A stretch of DNA of 64,000 nt from an uncultured Bacteroidota bacterium (GCA_903861145.1 CAIOTH010000065.1:1-64000); one strand, 5' to 3'. Counted from the first letter of the stretch, positions 1 to 10,006 are shown. The notes: generated by a model from the letters alone, not told the origin. A program made the numbers and translations.

Positions 1-1007
1 GGCGCTATTGCCAATTCAATTCTGCCATTCGAGCCTGCAGGATATCCAACATTAGCAGTACTGCCTTGTGCAGCCCAGGTAGTTCCCCCGTTATTAGAAT
101 AGATGACCGCATTCGTTCCCACATTACTGCCAATGGCAGCAAAAATATTTTTTCCGTCTTTCGACCATTTTATGTCGTCAACCAACTGCGTTTTATATGC
201 AACCAGCGTATTAGGCAATGCTACCGACGCCCATGTAGCACCTGCATCGTTAGACTGATACATACCCGACATAGTGCCGGCAATAATTTGATTAGGATTG
301 GTTTGATTAACCGCAATACGATTTACCAGATACCATGGCGAATTGCCGCTTTGTGGGTCATACAACACACCGTTAAATACTGTAGGGGTTACTAAAACAG
401 GACTATCAATTGCGTTTAACTTAAAAACACCATTGCCAAAAGCACCCGAATTATACGAAGTACCACTAGGTTGCGATAAACCTTCGCCGGTTCCAACATA
501 TATAGAGTAATCAGGGGCAGGAGCCTGGGCAATACATGAAATAGCAAGCCATTGGTTCCATGCCGTTAATCGGTTCCAGGTAACTGCACCATCCGTAGAT
601 TTCCACATGCCTCCGCCAACGCCGCCTGCATAAATGGTATTATTTGTTGTATCACGCTTATCAATCAAAATGGCCCTGGTTCTTCCACCAACATTGTCTG
701 GTCCAAGTTCCTGCCATTGTAATCCCAAACCATTTGAGCGGCTTAGCGAGTGTATATTATCAGCCTGTTGCAACGCATTCGAAACATAACCAGGATAAAA
801 GTTGCCATTCTCATCCTTCAAACGGTCAAACCTCCATTGCGCAGCATATGCAGCTGTTTGCGCCTTTGTCAAGTGCGCTTCCGAATTTCCCTTTTCGGTT
901 TCAAGGGCAAATCTTCCCAACGTAGGGTCAGCCTGCCTCGATAACATTAAAGCTGAACTCCCTGCAAAAAGAATAACTATTAAAGAAAGTAAACCTCTAT
1001 TTTTCAT
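1..1007 (-). CDS. BNR-repeat T9SS surface protein, partial copy 1 (3' end outside window)
   Basis: This open frame runs without a stop from an ATG at 1007 to the window edge, about 335 codons. The start MKNRGLLSLIVILFAGSSA is a signal peptide. The product then follows the full-length neighbour (1181-4129, minus) almost residue for residue, with shared blocks such as WRFDRLKDENGN, LGLQWQELGPDNVGGRTRA and STDGAVTW. Asp-box/BNR turns (SxDxGxTW type) are visible, so the visible part is probably a sialidase/VPS10-like beta-propeller. By analogy with the neighbour it should end in a T9SS sorting domain and be surface-exposed or secreted, but that end is not visible. It is the downstream member of a same-strand tandem duplication and has its own promoter. 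Confidence 0.9.
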   Translation of the reverse strand, partial: MKNRGLLSLIVILFAGSSALMLSRQADPTLGRFALETEKGNSEAHLTKAQTAAYAAQWRFDRLKDENGNFYPGYVSNALQQADNIHSLSRSNGLGLQWQELGPDNVGGRTRAILIDKRDTTNNTIYAGGVGGGMWKSTDGAVTWNRLTAWNQWLAISCIAQAPAPDYSIYVGTGEGLSQPSGTSYNSGAFGNGVFKLNAIDSPVLVTPTVFNGVLYDPQSGNSPWYLVNRIAVNQTNPNQIIAGTMSGMYQSNDAGATWASVALPNTLVAYKTQLVDDIKWSKDGKNIFAAIGSNVGTNAVIYSNNGGTTWAAQGSTANVGYPAGSNGRIELAIA

Positions 1008-1039
1008 GATAATGACTTATTATGGTAACAATTGGATAG

Positions 1040-1047
1040 CAAATATA
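1040..1047 (-). promoter_or_regulatory. -7 element of the copy 1 BNR protein promoter
   Basis: On the minus strand this reads TATATTTG, an exact match to the Bacteroidota -7 consensus TAnnTTTG, 32 bp before the ATG at 1007. The same octamer stands before the paralogue at 4129. No clear TTG -33 element was found. Confidence 0.55.
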
Positions 1048-1117
1048 GCCCTAAATCTCTAAAACCCACACCAGTGGATTGGCGCTTTTTGCATTTAACA
1101 GCATTTGTTGTGTCCTA

Positions 1118-1157
1118 AGCAACAAACAAAAACGCCTGCCGGTAACGGGCAGGCGTT
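1118..1157 (-). terminator. Rho-independent terminator of the full-length BNR gene
   Basis: A perfect 10-bp stem (AACGCCTGCC at 1131-1140 and GGCAGGCGTT at 1148-1157) with a 7-nt loop is followed on the minus strand by a T-rich run. It lies just after the stop at 1181 and separates the two tandem paralogues into independent transcripts. Confidence 0.85.
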
Positions 1158-1180
1158 AAAAGTTAATTACCAGTCTGCTT

Positions 1181-4129
1181 CTACTTGGTTACAACAAATA
1201 GCTTGCTTAAAGTGCGGGTATCAGCCACAGTTGCCGCAAGTACATAAGTTCCACTGCTTAAGTCCGAGGCATCAAGGTCGTAAAGATTTTGCCCTGCAGG
1301 CGCATTGTGGTAAGTCATTTCGTGATGCAATTTACCGGTCATATCAAATACACGCAAAGTCACATTAGCACTGTTATCTAAATTGAGCGAAATCTTTGCC
1401 GCGTTCTTCACCGGGTTAGGGAACACACTTAGGCCGGTAATGGCATTGGGTTTAACATTGTTAACCGCTGTTCCAACATCTGTTTGGCAAGTGCCATTTG
1501 TAAGTGTTGTCGACCTCCACATACCTCTTCCATGCGAACCTACATATAAAACTTTGCACCCATCTTCATACAGGTTCCGTTCAATAACCTTGTATACCGG
1601 CACCCTTTCAAAATTACCGTTATCCTCATGCCATTTACTTCCGTCCCATGTCCAAATACCAAATTCAGTCCCAATAATAAAGGTATGCGAGTCATGAATA
1701 ACTACCGAATAAACCGGCATGTTCGGCAAACCTGCAGTATCTGCCACCCAGGTTAATCCTCCGTCATGCGATTCATAAACGTGTGGTTGTGTTGCTGAGC
1801 TCGAAAATCCGGCAACAGTACAAACCACGTGGTTGTTGTCAGCAGGGTCAACATCAATACCCTCAATGCGCCTGTTAGGCGCCACTGATACTTTTTGAAT
1901 ATCTGCGGATGCAGCCGGATAAAGAACACCAACCGATGTTCCCGCCGGGTAATGGCAGGTATCAGCGTGCATATTCAAATTCGAAAATCTGTATACGTAT
2001 CCCTGATCCGTGCATAAATAAAGGTTATTGGCATCGGGGGTTGAGGCAAACCATTCGGCATTACCGCTAATGCTTGTGGTTAACTTAAACCACCTTGGAA
2101 TAATGGCAATATTTAACGCATCCGAGGTTAAAAACACGCCGCAAAAAGTCGACATAAAAAGCCTTGAGCGTATTGGATCATCAACCAGCTCCGTACTATC
2201 CCAAGCAACATTTTGGGCTAAGGTAGCGCTATACTGGTATTTTCCCGTTAAGCTGGTAACCTGCACTACCTCACCGGCCGAGTAGGCTCTGTCAGTAGCA
2301 ACAAACGGCGCCTTTAATACACCCCCAACTGCATTTTTGGTTTCGCCCAGGGCATAAGGTGTGCAGAATTGGGCATCGCCCGAAACTGCGTTTCCACCGC
2401 ATACGCTTGCACCACCCTGGCCTGATGGGTCAACTTTTACATCAAAAAAACCACCGAAAGTAGCAGCGTGATCCGACGAACGATACAAAGCGGCATAATA
2501 AATTGCGCCGTAATAAAAATTAGGGTTAATCTGCGAAACTGCGTTCTCAAAACCGTCTCCGCCTAATACCTGGCTACCAGCACCAAACGAGCTTCCGTAA
2601 TAATTAACATAGTTGGTTCCGTTATCCTGGGTCCCACCAATTACGGTACCATCAAGGCCGGCACCAATGCCATAGTTTTGGGTTACATTATAACCCCTGT
2701 TTCTCACAGTATAAGTAGGATTAGGGAAGGCCGCCAACGCATCAACCGATTTAAAAATCCCGCCATCACAGCCTACAAACATCAAATCAGGGTTATTATC
2801 TGCTATAACAATAGTATGCTTATCAGGATGCATGTAATAAGGATTCGACTCATTAGAATATCCATAATCAGCCGGTTTTACACCCGAGATGGACGACCCG
2901 GTATAAAAGTTAACGCCACCCATGTAGAATTTGTCCGGATCGGTAGGCGAAATTGCCAGTGCCATATCATAATCACCCTGGCCCCCACCGCCGGTGGCGC
3001 CTTCTTCAAATAATAAAAACAGTGGGCCGCCAACCGCAACCGATGTCCACGTATGCCCGGCGTCTGAAGATTTGTAAATACCTTTCGTTCCTCCGGTATT
3101 GGTAGCCATTAAAGCGTACACGATGCTTGAGTTGGAAGGCGCAATAGCCAATTCAGTTCTTGATGACGCACCGGTAGGGTAGCCAACGTTTGTGCTACCT
3201 TCCTGGGCCCATGTTGTACCTCCGTTATTCGAGTAAATAACCGTTCCTCCAAATGCAACAAAAATATTGTTTCCGTCATTCGACCACTTAACGTCGTTAG
3301 CCATAGTATTGTTAAGCGAAAGTAAGGTGCCGGCCAAAGGAACTTTCGTCCAGGTAGAACCCGAATTGTTGGACCGGTATATTCCCACCATAGTACCAGC
3401 TATAATTTGAGCCGGATTTGTAGGGTTAACTGCAATGCGGTTAACTTCAAACCAAGGCAAGCTGCTATTCGGGTTAAAGAAATTACCCTGCATTACATCC
3501 GGTGTAATTAATACCGGGCTATCAACCGCATTGATTTTAAAAATTCCATTACCATATCTAAAAGAGCCAAAAGAAGTCCCCTGAGAGTAAGACCCATCAA
3601 GGCCAACTCCGGTACCAACGTAAATTGAGTAATCAGGAGCCGGAGCTTGCGTTATACAAGCAATTCCCACCCAATTATCAAAACCGGATAGCCTCGTCCA
3701 GGTAACAGCCCCATCAGTCGATTTCCACATGCCGCCGCTAACTCCGCCGGCATATATAGTGTTGTTGGTTGTATCGCGCTTGTCAATCAAAATAGCGCGC
3801 GTCCTTCCTCCCACGTTATCCGGGCCAAGCTCCTGCCACTGCAAACCCAATCCATTTCCACGGCTCAACGAACGGTTATTATCAGCCTGATGTAACGCAT
3901 TAACCACATAAGATGGATAGTAGTTGCCATTTTCATCCTTCAACCTGTCAAAACGCCATTGTGCCGCATCCCTATAGCTCTGGGCTCTTGAATGAGTAGC
4001 ATCACCATTATTTTGGGTTGCCTCCAGGCTAAATGTCCCCAGTGTTGGGTCGGCCTTTCTTAATAACAACATTGCCGAACTGCCGGCAAAAAGTATAAAC
4101 GCGGTTACGAGTAAAACTTGGTTCTTCAT
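1181..4129 (-). CDS. BNR-repeat T9SS surface protein, full-length copy 2
   Basis: About 982 residues. I prefer the ATG at 4129 (MKNQVLLVTAFILFAGSSA) over an upstream in-frame start at 4153, because the paralogue begins at the same point and the signal peptide follows directly. Several Asp-box turns (for example SNNSGSTW, SNNGGTTW, SSDAGHTW, SHDGGLTW) point to a sortilin/sialidase-type beta-propeller. The last ~80 residues (SVFPNPVKN...LSSGTYVLAATV...KLFVVTK) are a type A T9SS C-terminal sorting domain, so export through the outer membrane is expected. The ligand or substrate is unknown: the propeller fold does not prove sialidase activity and no catalytic set is evident. Confidence 0.93.
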   Translation of the reverse strand: MKNQVLLVTAFILFAGSSAMLLLRKADPTLGTFSLEATQNNGDATHSRAQSYRDAAQWRFDRLKDENGNYYPSYVVNALHQADNNRSLSRGNGLGLQWQELGPDNVGGRTRAILIDKRDTTNNTIYAGGVSGGMWKSTDGAVTWTRLSGFDNWVGIACITQAPAPDYSIYVGTGVGLDGSYSQGTSFGSFRYGNGIFKINAVDSPVLITPDVMQGNFFNPNSSLPWFEVNRIAVNPTNPAQIIAGTMVGIYRSNNSGSTWTKVPLAGTLLSLNNTMANDVKWSNDGNNIFVAFGGTVIYSNNGGTTWAQEGSTNVGYPTGASSRTELAIAPSNSSIVYALMATNTGGTKGIYKSSDAGHTWTSVAVGGPLFLLFEEGATGGGGQGDYDMALAISPTDPDKFYMGGVNFYTGSSISGVKPADYGYSNESNPYYMHPDKHTIVIADNNPDLMFVGCDGGIFKSVDALAAFPNPTYTVRNRGYNVTQNYGIGAGLDGTVIGGTQDNGTNYVNYYGSSFGAGSQVLGGDGFENAVSQINPNFYYGAIYYAALYRSSDHAATFGGFFDVKVDPSGQGGASVCGGNAVSGDAQFCTPYALGETKNAVGGVLKAPFVATDRAYSAGEVVQVTSLTGKYQYSATLAQNVAWDSTELVDDPIRSRLFMSTFCGVFLTSDALNIAIIPRWFKLTTSISGNAEWFASTPDANNLYLCTDQGYVYRFSNLNMHADTCHYPAGTSVGVLYPAASADIQKVSVAPNRRIEGIDVDPADNNHVVCTVAGFSSSATQPHVYESHDGGLTWVADTAGLPNMPVYSVVIHDSHTFIIGTEFGIWTWDGSKWHEDNGNFERVPVYKVIERNLYEDGCKVLYVGSHGRGMWRSTTLTNGTCQTDVGTAVNNVKPNAITGLSVFPNPVKNAAKISLNLDNSANVTLRVFDMTGKLHHEMTYHNAPAGQNLYDLDASDLSSGTYVLAATVADTRTLSKLFVVTK

Positions 4130-4167
4130 TTTATAATTTAAATTATTGAACACTCTTTATTATCAAA

Positions 4168-4175
4168 CAAATATA
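4168..4175 (-). promoter_or_regulatory. -7 element of the full-length BNR gene promoter
   Basis: The minus strand reads TATATTTG (consensus TAnnTTTG), 38 bp before the ATG at 4129. The paralogue's promoter at 1040-1047 has the same octamer, so the promoter appears to have been copied with the gene. Confidence 0.55.
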
Positions 4176-4259
4176 GGTTTAAAAGATTCTAAATTAGCGC
4201 AGGCCGTGTCATAGTATTGTCACAATTTTACCAACACTAAAAGGTTCAAACAAACGTAT

Positions 4260-5093
4260 TTAAATCCATTTTTCAAATCTGGCCAGCAGTTTTTGGAATA
4301 AAAAGCCTATTTCCAACCTTGGCTCGGCCAGGACGCCAGTATAGTTTTGCCCCCGTTTAAGGTAATATTTATGAAAAGTTGACTGCTTCAAGCCCCATTT
4401 GTTAAAAAACTGCTTGCGCCCATCATTCTTAATAATGCGCCCTGTTGACTTCGAAATAAAGTGGTACACCCTACTAATACCAACTCCTTTAAACGTTCTA
4501 CACCCAGCCGCCCACATTTTCATGGCAAAATCATCATCGCTACCCATGCCCGGCGAAAACTCTTCACTATATCCTCCAACCTCAATCCACCACTTTTTAT
4601 GCACAACCGAAGGTGGCCATGTTGAACCACTCCAATCGGCTTTGTTAAACAAGGCATAATCCTTCAATAATTGCTCCTTTTTAAAGCCTTCCACGGTCCT
4701 TCCGTAGTCTCCTACCATAACACATTTATTCCCCGTATCGTACGGCTCAATCATAGTGCCCGAAAGCATAAAACAATCGGTTTTCAACTTCGCTATTTCA
4801 TTGGCCAACGTTGTATCCCATCCCGGCAAAACAAACATATCGTCATTCATAAATACGATGTAATCAAACCTGGCAAGTTTCGATGCCATGTTAAGGGCCA
4901 CACAAACCCCGGCATTGATTTCAGTATGAGTATAATCTAACCCTTGCTGCTTAACCCATTCAAGAGTGCCATCAATGCCTTCGTTAACATGCACAATAAT
5001 CTGGGCTTCAACAACAGTATATGCCTTGATACTTTCAACACATAATTGCAAAAAGGCTTTATTGTTCCACGAAGGAATAAGTATTGAAAACAT
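4260..5093 (-). CDS. Family 2 glycosyltransferase
   Basis: 277 residues. The start FSILIPSWNNKAFLQLCVESI is a classical GT-A family 2 N-terminus, with a nucleotide-binding strand and loop. The motif FMNDDMF near residue 89 is the DxD-like metal/nucleotide-sugar site, and the W/GMGSDDDFAMK segment later on resembles the acceptor-side acidic motif. No membrane segment follows, so a cytosolic enzyme acting on surface polysaccharide or glycoprotein precursors is likely. Donor and acceptor cannot be read. It is divergent from the lipoprotein gene at 5194 with only 100 bp between, so the two probably share a bidirectional promoter region. Confidence 0.85.
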   Translation of the reverse strand: MFSILIPSWNNKAFLQLCVESIKAYTVVEAQIIVHVNEGIDGTLEWVKQQGLDYTHTEINAGVCVALNMASKLARFDYIVFMNDDMFVLPGWDTTLANEIAKLKTDCFMLSGTMIEPYDTGNKCVMVGDYGRTVEGFKKEQLLKDYALFNKADWSGSTWPPSVVHKKWWIEVGGYSEEFSPGMGSDDDFAMKMWAAGCRTFKGVGISRVYHFISKSTGRIIKNDGRKQFFNKWGLKQSTFHKYYLKRGQNYTGVLAEPRLEIGFLFQKLLARFEKWI

Positions 5094-5193
5094 TTTACTT
5101 TTTAACTATGAACCTGTGCAACAAGTAAGGCGCTATATTACGTCTTAACATTAAGTTTTCTATTTTAGAACCGAAATTAAAAGATTCAGCCGA

Positions 5194-7293
5194 ATGAAAT
5201 TCACTAAAACCTCTTGCGCTGCGTGTTTGCTCGTGCTGCTTATTTTCTTTGCCGGCTCGTGTAGAAAAAATCAAAATGGTGGCTGGACCACACAATTACT
5301 TGTTCCCATTGCAACTACCAATCTTTCACTTCAAAATCTTGTAACCGATTCGACTATTAGAATGAATAAAGACAGCTCCCTAACGCTGGCATACCAATCA
5401 ACCTTGTACCAATTCACGCTTGCCGATAAAATAGTTCAAATACCCGATACTTCTATCGGCCAGAAATTCAACGTCGATAGTCTTACCCTTCCTAATATCA
5501 GGCTCAACTTTATTACCTCGTTGGGTACAATGGCCCATCAAATTGGAGGTGTTATTGGCCAGTACATTGTTTCTTTGGATAGTACAGTTAATACCGTTCC
5601 GGGATTTACCATCCCAACTGCATTTCAGTATTCGTTCGACGCTTCTAACTGGTTTGATAGTGCAAGGCTAACTTCAGGGCAGGCGCAAATTTGGGCCATA
5701 AACAACTTACCGGTTGCCATTGCGGCAGGTACCAAGTGCATACTAACCGATAGTGTAACACATGATACCCTACAGGTAAAATATTTCCCCGAAATACCTG
5801 CCAACGATTCTGAGTATGTTTCGTTTAATCTTAACCCCGGACTTATAACCAGCCACTTATTATTTACCATTAGTAACCTAACTACCGAGGCCAGTAACGG
5901 GCCGGTTTTTGTTGATACTGCCGATAAAATAACCCTGCGTATTTTCATTGGGTTCCTACACGTGTCTGAGGCCTGGGCCAAATTCCCCGGCCAAACCGTA
6001 ACCGACCAAACAAACGATGTAACCGTTAACATTGGCGATAGAAAGTTTACTTATGTTGATGCCCGCTCAGGTTTTTTACACATTCAAATTACCAACGCGG
6101 TACCTCAGCCTTTGTATCTGCAATACACCATGGTTGGGGCATACAATAAACTAGGCAAACCACTAACCGAATATACAACGGTAGGCCAGGCAACCAACGC
6201 CGGCCCGGCCGTTATTGACACCACCATTGATATAACAGGCTACTCAATCAACCTTACCGGTAAAAATGGTTCAGGCTTTAATACTTATACGCAGCGGGTA
6301 ATTTGTCACCTGGACTCAACAGGCCAAACCCAACACATTACGCTTCAGGATTCTCTTAACGTTAGATACGAATTAATCAATATAAAGCCAAACTATCTTA
6401 AGGGTTATATAGGCAGAGACACCATAACAAACATCGATAGCTCCGCCTTTAATTTTCTAAGTATTTTCAAGAGCGGGAGCATCAATTTGCAAAGCGTGAA
6501 CATGAATTTTAGTGTTGAAAATGCAATCGGCGTCGACGGTCAGGTTAAAATAAACAGCCTTAAGGCATTTAGCCCTAATAATGGTAGCGTAGCGCTTAAC
6601 AGCAATTTATTAGGTCAACCATTATCTATTAAACGCGCCACCGATTTCCCTCTAACACCTGCGGTAAGCAATTTCGTACTGAACAACGGCAATTCTAACA
6701 TTAAAGATTTGCTTGGCATTTTGCCTAACAAGCTTAGCTACAACGTATCAGTGCAAACCAACATTCACGGCAATAACCAGCAGTATCGCGATTTTGCCTA
6801 CCTGCAAAGCGGTATAAAAATCAATTTAAATGCCGAGGTTCCTCTTTCACTTATAGCCAATAACCTGGTACTGAAAGATACAATCGGGTTTAACCTGGCC
6901 AACACCAATACCAACGTAAATGGAATAAGCGATGGCATTATTAATATTATAGCCGAAAATAAATATCCCATCCAGTCGGTGCTAACCATCATTGTTTACG
7001 ATGCCAACTGGAACCCGCTCGATACACTTGCACTTAATAAAATGATTTCAGCAGCCAATACGGACGCTACCTGTAGGGCATTTCAACCTGCACAATCGGT
7101 AATTCAAGAGTACGTGGACAATGCACGTATGACCAGGTTAAAGCAAGGAGTAAACGCAATAATAACAGCCGATTTCTCTACAACTGCTCACAACACTTCA
7201 TGCAATGGTCAGTACTTTAAAATTTATAGCGATTATACCATTGGCATAACCTTATCGGCCAAGTTTAACTATAAGGTAAATACCAAATTTTGA
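5194..7293 (+). CDS. Large hypothetical lipoprotein
   Basis: 699 residues. The N-terminus has a hydrophobic stretch ending in FAGSC, a lipobox with Cys23 as the lipidated residue, so the mature protein should be membrane-anchored. The rest is rich in Ser/Thr/Asn and alternates like beta-sandwich repeats; I recognise no named domain or catalytic motif. It is followed 25 bp later by an outer-membrane barrel gene and then an FAD enzyme in one direction, so it is probably translated from a shared mRNA with the barrel. A surface partner of that barrel is an inference from position only. Confidence 0.8.
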   Translation: MKFTKTSCAACLLVLLIFFAGSCRKNQNGGWTTQLLVPIATTNLSLQNLVTDSTIRMNKDSSLTLAYQSTLYQFTLADKIVQIPDTSIGQKFNVDSLTLPNIRLNFITSLGTMAHQIGGVIGQYIVSLDSTVNTVPGFTIPTAFQYSFDASNWFDSARLTSGQAQIWAINNLPVAIAAGTKCILTDSVTHDTLQVKYFPEIPANDSEYVSFNLNPGLITSHLLFTISNLTTEASNGPVFVDTADKITLRIFIGFLHVSEAWAKFPGQTVTDQTNDVTVNIGDRKFTYVDARSGFLHIQITNAVPQPLYLQYTMVGAYNKLGKPLTEYTTVGQATNAGPAVIDTTIDITGYSINLTGKNGSGFNTYTQRVICHLDSTGQTQHITLQDSLNVRYELINIKPNYLKGYIGRDTITNIDSSAFNFLSIFKSGSINLQSVNMNFSVENAIGVDGQVKINSLKAFSPNNGSVALNSNLLGQPLSIKRATDFPLTPAVSNFVLNNGNSNIKDLLGILPNKLSYNVSVQTNIHGNNQQYRDFAYLQSGIKINLNAEVPLSLIANNLVLKDTIGFNLANTNTNVNGISDGIINIIAENKYPIQSVLTIIVYDANWNPLDTLALNKMISAANTDATCRAFQPAQSVIQEYVDNARMTRLKQGVNAIITADFSTTAHNTSCNGQYFKIYSDYTIGITLSAKFNYKVNTKF

Positions 7294-7318
7294 TTGAGCG
7301 AAACAAGCATAATTATAC

Positions 7319-8677
7319 ATGAAGAAGACTTTACTGGCTTTTACAATTATCTTCAGCTACATAGTACACCTTTCTGCACAAGATACCACTGCTATTAAAA
7401 ATATTACTGATTCGTTGCAGGCTATTGCACATAAGCACAAACCGTTTATTGCAAAAGATTACCTGTTGTATAATTATACAGCGCAGGGCATTAATAATGT
7501 TTTCAACCAGCAGTTTAGGGGTGATGCCGATAATAGAGTAATTGTTGATGGTAACTATTATTCCAATTCGGTAGGTGTACCGGCAAACCTGGGATACAAT
7601 TTGCTTTTTAATCTACCAATAACTACAGCGCTGTTAGATAGGGCCGATAAGCACTTGGGTAAGGATCTGAAGTTTGAAGAAAATCTAAGCACCGGTTTAA
7701 CGTATGAACATTATTTTAAAAAGGCCGATTTGACCTTAGTAGTGGGCTACAATTACCGGCAAATGTTAAACCTGAATGGCCCCAAGCAAGCATTTGAAAC
7801 CATTTTTTACGGCAACTCGCGCTTTGAGGGCGACACTGCAAACCTAAGCAACATTCACTTCGATTATTACAATTACAATCAATACTCCCTCGGTATTATT
7901 AAAAGGATTGATTACGGCACCTACCAAATGCAGGTAGGGCTGGTGGGGTCCTTTCTACAGGTAATTAACAATGTAGATATCTCAACCGGAAATACCTCAA
8001 TTTACACGGCTCCCTATGGCGAATATGTAGATCTTGATTATAACCTTACCTTCAACCAGGCTACCAGCGGTGCCTCCAAATTTTCCTCTTTAAATGGTGT
8101 AGGTGCATCAGGAGATTTTAATCTTTCATTTTCTAACAGGAATAAATGGAAGGTCAGTTTCGATTTAAAAGATATTGGCATCATGACCTTTCGCAAAACC
8201 GAGGTAAATTACTCGGGTGTGAATAATGTGCACTTTCAGGGCATAGTAATACCGAACCTGCTCAACTTTACCAGCCAAACATTTGATACGCTTAATTTAG
8301 ATAGCGCTGTTTTTTCCAAGCTGCCGTCTAAAACAAATAATCAGTACTCTCTCTTTTTACCATTTACCGCTAACCTCGCTTTTTCAAAACCATTGTTGAA
8401 CGATAGGATGGTTTTAACGGTTGGGATTCAATATCGTTTTCTACCTAAATATTATGCCTACGGATACATTAAGGCGAACTACTTTTTGCAACCCGATATG
8501 GTTATTTCGGCCAGTGCCGGTGCCGGTGGTTACAGTTTATTCGATTTAGGTTTTGAGTTTGCCAAAAGCTGGAAATATTTTGATTTGGCAGTAGGCACCT
8601 CTAATTTGATAGGGTTAGTTGCCCCAAGCGTATATTCCGGTAGTGGCCTTTATCTCAAACTGGGAACAACATTTTAA
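7319..8677 (+). CDS. Outer-membrane beta-barrel protein (DUF5723-like)
   Basis: 452 residues. A signal peptide (MKKTLLAFTIIFSYIVHLSAQ) is followed by many short amphipathic strands and a C-terminal Phe (LKLGTTF), as expected for an outer-membrane barrel. The segment GVPANLGYNLLFNLPITTALL resembles the start of DUF5723 proteins, which are Bacteroidota-specific barrels of unknown role. It sits 25 bp after the lipoprotein and its TAA is directly followed by the TTG start of the next gene, in the same frame. This suggests tight translational coupling. Confidence 0.8.
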   Translation: MKKTLLAFTIIFSYIVHLSAQDTTAIKNITDSLQAIAHKHKPFIAKDYLLYNYTAQGINNVFNQQFRGDADNRVIVDGNYYSNSVGVPANLGYNLLFNLPITTALLDRADKHLGKDLKFEENLSTGLTYEHYFKKADLTLVVGYNYRQMLNLNGPKQAFETIFYGNSRFEGDTANLSNIHFDYYNYNQYSLGIIKRIDYGTYQMQVGLVGSFLQVINNVDISTGNTSIYTAPYGEYVDLDYNLTFNQATSGASKFSSLNGVGASGDFNLSFSNRNKWKVSFDLKDIGIMTFRKTEVNYSGVNNVHFQGIVIPNLLNFTSQTFDTLNLDSAVFSKLPSKTNNQYSLFLPFTANLAFSKPLLNDRMVLTVGIQYRFLPKYYAYGYIKANYFLQPDMVISASAGAGGYSLFDLGFEFAKSWKYFDLAVGTSNLIGLVAPSVYSGSGLYLKLGTTF

Positions 8678-9910
8678 TTGTCTAATCAATCTGTCGACAT
8701 ATTAATTATTGGCGCGGGTCCTGCGGGTGCCAGCGCGGCGCTTTTTCTTGCCAAACATGGCATCAGTTCAACCATCGTAGATAAACACTCCTTTCCGCGA
8801 GATAAAGTTTGCGGCGATGCTTTAAGCGGTAAGGTAGTTGAAGTTTTAAAAAAGCTGGATAAGGAATTGGTTACTGAAATTGCCGCTAACGATAAACTAC
8901 TTGGCTCATGGGGAGTAACTTTTGTGGCGCCCAATGGAAAATCGTTAAGGGTTCCGTTTAGCGTAAAAAAAGAAAAGAAAACAGCCCCAGGTTTCATAGC
9001 CAAACGCATTGATTTTGATAATTGGTTGGTCCAGAAAATTCGAGATAACAAGGGAATAGAGCTACTTGAGGGAACCGAGATTAGGCAATATACCCGGGTT
9101 GATGGCGCAATACAATGCCAAACAAAAGAGGGCAAAACAATTACGGCTAAACTAGTAATAGCCGCCGATGGGGCCTATTCTACCTTTACAAAAGATGTGG
9201 CCAAAATAAAAGTTGAGCCCGAGCACAATTGCTTTGGTCTGAGGGCTTATTACAAAAACGTAAGTGGGTTAGACTCTGAAAATTTTATTGAATTGCATTT
9301 CCTAAAAGAAATGTTGCCGGGCTATTTCTGGATTTTCCCCTTACCCGGTGGATATGCAAACGTAGGGGTTGGAATGCGGGCAGATAAAGTAAGTGACCAA
9401 AAAATTAACCTCAAAAAGGCGTTCGAATCGGTTTTAGAAAATAATCCTGCCATAAGTGCTCGATTTAAGAACGCCGAAAAAATTGGAGAAGTTAAGCTTC
9501 ATGGCCTGCCCTTGGGCTCAAAAAAAAGACCCATCTCAGGCGACAATTATATTCTTTGCGGGGATGCTGCCCTATTAATTGATCCCTTTACAGGCGAAGG
9601 CATAGGCAACGCTATGCTGAGTGGCATGTACGCCGCCAATCAGGCAGCACAATGTTTATCGGCTCACAATTTTAATGCTTCATTCACAAAAAATTATGAT
9701 GCCGAATTGTATAAGCGGCTTTGGCCGGAGCTGCTACTCTCCTATCGCATGCAGCAAATGGTAAACTTTCCATCGCTTTTTAATTTTGTTGTTAACAAGG
9801 CTAATTCAAATAAAATGCTGCGCGAAACCATCTCGTGTATGTTCGAAGACCTCGATATGCGCGCCAGGTTAAGGAGCCCAACATTCTATTTCAAATTACT
9901 GTTTTCATAA
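8678..9910 (+). CDS. NAD(P)/FAD-dependent oxidoreductase, geranylgeranyl-reductase family
   Basis: 410 residues. The Rossmann motif GAGPAGASAALFLAKHG begins near residue 12, followed by the family motif KVCGDALSG and the second FAD motif LCGDAALLIDPFTGEGIGNA. These are typical of the geranylgeranyl reductase/FixC-like flavoproteins, which reduce isoprenoid or quinone-type substrates; the real substrate is not evident. The start is TTG at 8678: the preceding in-frame codon is the TAA of the barrel gene, and the FAD motif leaves no room for a later start. No membrane segment is evident. Confidence 0.85.
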   Translation: MSNQSVDILIIGAGPAGASAALFLAKHGISSTIVDKHSFPRDKVCGDALSGKVVEVLKKLDKELVTEIAANDKLLGSWGVTFVAPNGKSLRVPFSVKKEKKTAPGFIAKRIDFDNWLVQKIRDNKGIELLEGTEIRQYTRVDGAIQCQTKEGKTITAKLVIAADGAYSTFTKDVAKIKVEPEHNCFGLRAYYKNVSGLDSENFIELHFLKEMLPGYFWIFPLPGGYANVGVGMRADKVSDQKINLKKAFESVLENNPAISARFKNAEKIGEVKLHGLPLGSKKRPISGDNYILCGDAALLIDPFTGEGIGNAMLSGMYAANQAAQCLSAHNFNASFTKNYDAELYKRLWPELLLSYRMQQMVNFPSLFNFVVNKANSNKMLRETISCMFEDLDMRARLRSPTFYFKLLFS

Positions 9911-10006
9911 GTTATCTACATTTTGCCAAAAAAAAGATGGATTACATCACGCTGTTTTCACCAAAGAATATATATTTGCGTCCGCTTTAAAAAACAAAGC
10001 AGGTTC

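Noticed and set aside
5095-5295. 66-codon minus-strand frame in the divergent spacer
   Set aside because: Overlaps the start of the plus-strand lipoprotein and has no features of its own.
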